This document shows, one piece after another, positions 7,153 through 9,944 of a stretch of 9,944 bases of DNA. The position numbers and the translations under genes are program-made. Below the pieces are notes generated by a model that saw nothing but the letters and a program-made list of their open reading frames with translations, was not told where the DNA came from and did no database searches. The number at the start of each line of letters is the position of its first letter. Position 1 is the first letter of the stretch. Source of the DNA: an uncultured Micrococcales bacterium (GTDB taxonomy: Bacteria > Actinomycetota > Actinomycetes > Actinomycetales > Microbacteriaceae); contig CAJXTQ010000017.1 of the NCBI GenBank assembly GCA_913060985.1, positions 1 to 9,944 on the forward strand, read 5' to 3'.

Positions 7153-7156
7153 CTTT

Positions 7157-8458
7157 TTATCCGCGACCCAACGCGATCATTTTCCAACCTGCGGCTTCCC
7201 AAGCATTGCGGTCCAAAACATTCCTGCCGTCGATGATTGTTTTGTTTGCGACAGAAAGTTTTGAGGGGTCAAGGTTTTTATACTGGCGCCACTCGGTTCC
7301 AAGAATCGTTAGCTCTGCATCCTCAAGAACTGTTTCTAGGTTCTCATCGGCGTTAAGGGTCTTTTGATTCTCTTTTAGGTGCGGAACTGCAACCGGATCA
7401 TGAACAAAAACAATTGCGCCGAGGCGCTCAAGCTCCAAAGCGATATCTAGCGCCGGGGAATCTCGCAAATCATCACTGTCTGGTTTGAAGGTGGCACCGA
7501 GGATGGCTATCTTTTTGTTTTTTAGCTCTCCAAGCTCCGCTTGAGCAAGCTCGACCACCCGTTTTCTTCTTCGAAGGTTTATCTGGTCAACCTCTTCTAA
7601 GAAACCAACTGCGTGACCAACACCCAGCTCTTCAGCCCGAGCCATCAATCCGCGGATGTCTTTCGGAAGACAGCCACCTCCGAAGCCGATTCCGTTTCTT
7701 AGAAATAGCTTGCCGATTCTGTCGTCCATACCAATTGCCTCGGCAAGCTTTACAGTGTCAGCACCACTTACCTCAGCTATTTCGGCCATGGCATTGATAA
7801 AACTTATCTTTGTTGCCAAGAAACTATTGGCCGCCGCCTTCACAAGCTCCGCTGTTGGAATGTCAGTTATCAACACAGGAGTCTCTTCGGCATCAGTTAT
7901 TGGCTTATAAACCTCACGGATTTTTGCCTCAGCGAAACTATCTTCAGTTCCAATCACAATTCGGTCAGGTCTCAGGGAATCCTCTAGTGCTGTTCCTTCG
8001 CGTAAGAACTCAGGGTTCCAAGCAAGCTTTGGGTCGAAGTCAGTTTTTTCTGACAGGGCTTTTTTCAATTCGGCCGCTGTTCCAACCGGAACTGTTGATT
8101 TGCCAACCACCACCGCATCTTCAGAAAGATAAGGAGCTAGTGATTCGATTGCAGCGAAAAGGTATTTGGTGTCAGCGGCATTGGAACCTTGTTTTTGAGG
8201 CGTTCCAACACAAATAAAATGCAACTCTGCATTTTTGGAATTTTCATCGTGGTCAGCTTTGAAGGTGATTCTGCCCTTTTCGATTACATCCACCAGGGCT
8301 TTATCTAGGCCCGGTTCAAAAAAGGGAAGCTTGCCTGATTCGAGAGCAGAGCGCTTTTTGTCATCAGGCTCAATGCCAATCACCTCATGGCCAAGCTCTG
8401 CCATAGCAACGGCATGTGTTGCTCCAAGGTAGCCAAGTCCAATAACGGTGATCTTCAT
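7157..8458 (-). CDS. ugd: UDP-glucose 6-dehydrogenase
   Basis: Oxidises UDP-glucose to UDP-glucuronate with two NAD+, using the GalU product and supplying glucuronate for glycolipids or acidic polysaccharides. The 433 residues match the family length. The N-terminal NAD domain has GLGYLG (7-12), FICVGTP (81-87) and STVPVGT (121-127). The central region has NPEFLREG (148-155) and AELVKAAANSFLATKISFINAMA (203-225, catalytic Lys207 and Asn211). GFGGGCLPKD (258-267) holds the catalytic Cys263. The C-terminal UDP-binding domain has ILGATFKPDSDDLRDSPALD (319-338), HDPVA (353-357), a GTEW segment (387-390) and DGRN (410-413). The start is ATG 8458 with no ribosome site. A TAGACT -10 at -13 to -8 suggests a leaderless or nearly leaderless transcript. 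It is divergent from the subtilase gene. Confidence 0.97.
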   Translation of the reverse strand: MKITVIGLGYLGATHAVAMAELGHEVIGIEPDDKKRSALESGKLPFFEPGLDKALVDVIEKGRITFKADHDENSKNAELHFICVGTPQKQGSNAADTKYLFAAIESLAPYLSEDAVVVGKSTVPVGTAAELKKALSEKTDFDPKLAWNPEFLREGTALEDSLRPDRIVIGTEDSFAEAKIREVYKPITDAEETPVLITDIPTAELVKAAANSFLATKISFINAMAEIAEVSGADTVKLAEAIGMDDRIGKLFLRNGIGFGGGCLPKDIRGLMARAEELGVGHAVGFLEEVDQINLRRRKRVVELAQAELGELKNKKIAILGATFKPDSDDLRDSPALDIALELERLGAIVFVHDPVAVPHLKENQKTLNADENLETVLEDAELTILGTEWRQYKNLDPSKLSVANKTIIDGRNVLDRNAWEAAGWKMIALGRG

Positions 8459-8465
8459 CGGTTTG

Positions 8466-8471
8466 AGTCTA
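8466..8471 (-). promoter_or_regulatory. -10 box upstream of ugd
   Basis: TAGACT on the minus strand lies at -13 to -8 relative to ATG 8458, matching TANNNT at a distance that would start transcription at or next to the ATG. A weak TTCTGT lies about 16 nt further upstream as a possible -35. No ribosome site competes with this reading. Confidence 0.45.
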
Positions 8472-8500
8472 ATGAAGCATTCAATTCACAGAAGTTCTTT

Positions 8501-8531
8501 ACCTAAACTTCACATCAGGTGACCTAAGCTT
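8501..8531 (+). promoter_or_regulatory. direct repeat in the ugd/subtilase divergent promoter region
   Basis: ACCTAAACTT (8501-8510) and ACCTAAGCTT (8522-8531) match in 9 of 10 positions and are offset by 21 bp, two helical turns. Each contains a TANNNT hexamer (TAAACT, TAAGCT), the second lying at -14 to -9 before the subtilase ATG at 8539. The palindrome AGGTGACCT (8517-8525, free centre base) overlaps the second copy. This could be a tandem regulator site, or simply two -10 boxes. Confidence 0.35.
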
Positions 8532-8538
8532 GGAGATT

Positions 8539-9822
8539 ATGCGGAAAGTTCTCGTCGGTCTTTTTTCTCTTGCCCTGCTTATCCCAGCAACTCCAGCCCA
8601 GGCTGTTCCAACAGAAAGCGCCTATGTTGCAGTTGAAGCAGAGACGATGTGGAATCAAGGTTTCACCGGCGAGGGAACAACCATTGCCCTTATTGATCAG
8701 GGTGTGAATCTAAACCACCCATATTTCGAAGATCGAGTAATTGACGGAGTTTGTGTTTACTCTGGGGCAACCGGCGAGGTTTGCCCGAATGGAACCAGGT
8801 ATCAAACCGGTGTTCAGGCAGCTAGCCAAAAACGAGTCCTAGGGCTTTTGGACCAATCACAGGATCACGGAAACATGACCGCTGGAATCGTTGCTGGAAA
8901 ACCAAACAGTCAGGCTCCGGGTGGGATTGCCCCAGATTCGAACATCTTGATGGCCAACACTGATTTCTATCCCGAGTCAATCGTTCAGATTTTGGATTAC
9001 ATCTATCAAAAGCGTGATGAGCACAACATTGTTGCTCTCAGCATGAGCTTTGGCGTTTTTGCGATTAACTCAAGAGCAGATCTGTTGAGCTGCTCAACAA
9101 ACCCGGTTTATGCAGATGTAAGGGAAAGACTCAAAAAGCTTCGCGATGTTGGGATCATCCCCTTTGCCGCAAGCGGCAACGGATACAACCTAAACAGTGT
9201 TGAAAACTGGGCTCCGACATGTTTGGAAGAGGCAGTTTCTGTCGGCTCAATCAACCGCGATAACGAAGTGAGTATTTATACAACCATGAGCGACAAGGTG
9301 GAGCTTTTGGCTCCTGACTACACCTTGAGTGCAAACACTTATTCATACGCTCAGGCCAGTGGAACATCGGCTGCAACTCCCTTGGTTGCAGGAGCTTATG
9401 CTCTGCTCAGGCAGAAATACCCAGAGTTCACATCTCAACAGATTTTGACCGCGATGAAAAACGGTGGAAATCCAATTGATGACATCATCATCAAAGGCAC
9501 ACCCGCATTGAACCTCAAGGGTGCTGACTTTCTTTTGGAAGACCTGAGAGAAACCGGGGTCACCGAGCCAGAGCAGGATCCAGATAAGGTCATCACTGTT
9601 GGAACCTTCAATGGCTTCATCGCCATATTCACCAGAGGTTATGAAGGCCAGAGGTTATCGGCAAAGGTTGCTGGAAAGTGGTTGGTTCAAGATCCAATCG
9701 AGAACTATAAAAACTTTGACTACTCAAGGGTGACCAGAAACACCGGTGCCGGCTTTGACATCAGGGTTGAGCTTTATATTGACGGTCAGTTCATAAGAAC
9801 CGAAACAGTCACTACCAGGTAA
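8539..9822 (+). CDS. secreted S8 subtilisin-like serine protease
   Basis: A 427-residue exported protease. Residues 1-22 form a Sec signal peptide (MRKVLVGLFSLALLIPATPAQA, cut shown as 1-20 then QA) with AQA as the likely cleavage site. The S8 domain has ALIDQGVN with catalytic Asp53, QDHGNMTAGIVAG with His110, AASGNG with oxyanion Asn214 and ASGTSAATPLVAG with Ser277, so all key residues are intact. Cys72/Cys82 and Cys185/Cys228 could form disulfides. There is almost no propeptide: the catalytic domain begins within about 15 residues of the signal peptide. Residues 350-427 form a separate beta-rich tail (VGTFNGFIAIFTRGYEGQRL, then SAKVAGKW) ending in alternating-strand Thr-rich sequence. No membrane anchor or sortase signal follows. 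ATG 8539 is preferred over TTG 8530, because GGAG (8532-8535) and a -10 box at 8525 precede it. Confidence 0.92.
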   Translation: MRKVLVGLFSLALLIPATPAQAVPTESAYVAVEAETMWNQGFTGEGTTIALIDQGVNLNHPYFEDRVIDGVCVYSGATGEVCPNGTRYQTGVQAASQKRVLGLLDQSQDHGNMTAGIVAGKPNSQAPGGIAPDSNILMANTDFYPESIVQILDYIYQKRDEHNIVALSMSFGVFAINSRADLLSCSTNPVYADVRERLKKLRDVGIIPFAASGNGYNLNSVENWAPTCLEEAVSVGSINRDNEVSIYTTMSDKVELLAPDYTLSANTYSYAQASGTSAATPLVAGAYALLRQKYPEFTSQQILTAMKNGGNPIDDIIIKGTPALNLKGADFLLEDLRETGVTEPEQDPDKVITVGTFNGFIAIFTRGYEGQRLSAKVAGKWLVQDPIENYKNFDYSRVTRNTGAGFDIRVELYIDGQFIRTETVTTR

Positions 9823-9944
9823 ATAGGAACTTTCCAACATTGGCCAAAGAGCCAAAGTTTTTGAAGTTTTTATAGGCAAATCCAAGTTTTGCGAATATTG
9901 CCAAGCCCCCGAAGACTCTTGTGAAGACCCTGGCCCTTGGGGCA
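9812..9944 (-). CDS. C-terminal end of an unidentified protein (gene runs off the right edge)
   Basis: A minus-strand frame enters from the right edge and ends at TAG 9814-9812, giving 43 residues beginning APRARVFTRVFGGLAIFAKL and ending GSLANVGKFLFTW. The alternating hydrophobic and basic composition and the clean end just inside the subtilase stop suggest a real protein tail, perhaps that of a membrane-associated enzyme such as a glycosyltransferase. The fragment is too short to name a family. Its last 11 nt overlap the convergent subtilase gene, like the other convergent pairs here. Another minus-strand frame is also open over this stretch, so the call is moderate. Confidence 0.45.
   Translation of the reverse strand, partial: APRARVFTRVFGGLAIFAKLGFAYKNFKNFGSLANVGKFLFTW

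Larger units (their letters stand above)
7007..7156. other. 150-nt intergenic region between the ExoA-like gene and ugd
   Basis: It lies downstream of the ugd stop and upstream of the ExoA-like start. From left to right it holds a -10 box, a T-tract (minus strand), the 14-bp inverted repeat and a DnaA-box match. The stretch 7093-7143 shows no convincing gene, promoter or repeat. It is the longest non-coding gap in the window. Confidence 0.8.

Noticed and set aside
7144..7162. Replication origin.
   Set aside because: Only one DnaA box is present, with no box cluster, AT-rich unwinding region or dnaA/dnaN neighbours.
7810..8217. A 135-codon open frame on the plus strand.
   Set aside because: It is antisense to the strongly conserved ugd coding sequence, with Gln/Leu/Pro-rich composition typical of a shadow frame.
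8501..8531. PHO box for a PhoP-type regulator.
   Set aside because: The repeats do not match the GTTCACC-like units of known actinobacterial PHO boxes, and the 21-bp offset differs from their 11-bp spacing.
1..9944. Mobile element, CRISPR array, toxin-antitoxin or defence system.
   Set aside because: There is no transposase, integrase, terminal repeat, spaced short repeat array or small gene pair; composition looks even throughout, and every long frame fits envelope or housekeeping roles.

Overview
The window looks like a piece of a compact, moderate-GC (by eye a little under 50%) actinobacterial chromosome. A small-genome aquatic Microbacteriaceae (Luna/Rhodoluna/Aquiluna type) is my best guess. 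Reasons: an MgtA-like GDP-mannose-dependent mannosyltransferase, an actinobacterial-style ExoA-like GT2 (with ELIIALGRS in place of the usual VDGGS loop), several TANNNT -10 boxes placed for leaderless or nearly leaderless transcripts, and very tight packing. The taxonomic guess is inference; no marker RNA is present.

Layout, left to right: (1) the 3' part of a GT4 mannosyltransferase (+); (2) an SGNH/GDSL hydrolase (-), convergent with it; (3) a divergent DUF3048 lipoprotein (+) followed with a TAATG overlap by a 45-residue DUF2256 zinc-ribbon protein (+); (4) galU (-), preceded 10 nt upstream in the same direction by an unrecognised gene (-) whose C-terminal half resembles a GT-B or pyruvyl-transferase domain; (5) divergent from that, a 526-residue GT2-like protein lacking a DXD motif (+); (6) an ExoA-like membrane glycosyltransferase (-); (7) a 150-nt gap with a perfect 14-bp inverted repeat, a C6 loop and a consensus DnaA box; (8) UDP-glucose 6-dehydrogenase (-); (9) a divergent secreted S8 subtilase (+); (10) the C-terminal end of an unidentified leftward gene at the right edge.

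Most genes fit cell-envelope glycan synthesis. GalU makes UDP-glucose and Ugd oxidises it to UDP-glucuronate. The glycosyltransferases presumably use these and other sugar nucleotides for an extracellular polysaccharide or glycolipid. The lipoprotein, the SGNH hydrolase and the subtilase may act at or outside the envelope. All four convergent gene pairs overlap at their 3' ends, so there is almost no room for ordinary terminators. I saw no insertion sequence, CRISPR array, tRNA or rRNA, and no clearly novel defence or mobile system. The least explained parts are the hairpin near 7030-7092, the unrecognised gene at 3664-4449 and the DXD-less GT2.
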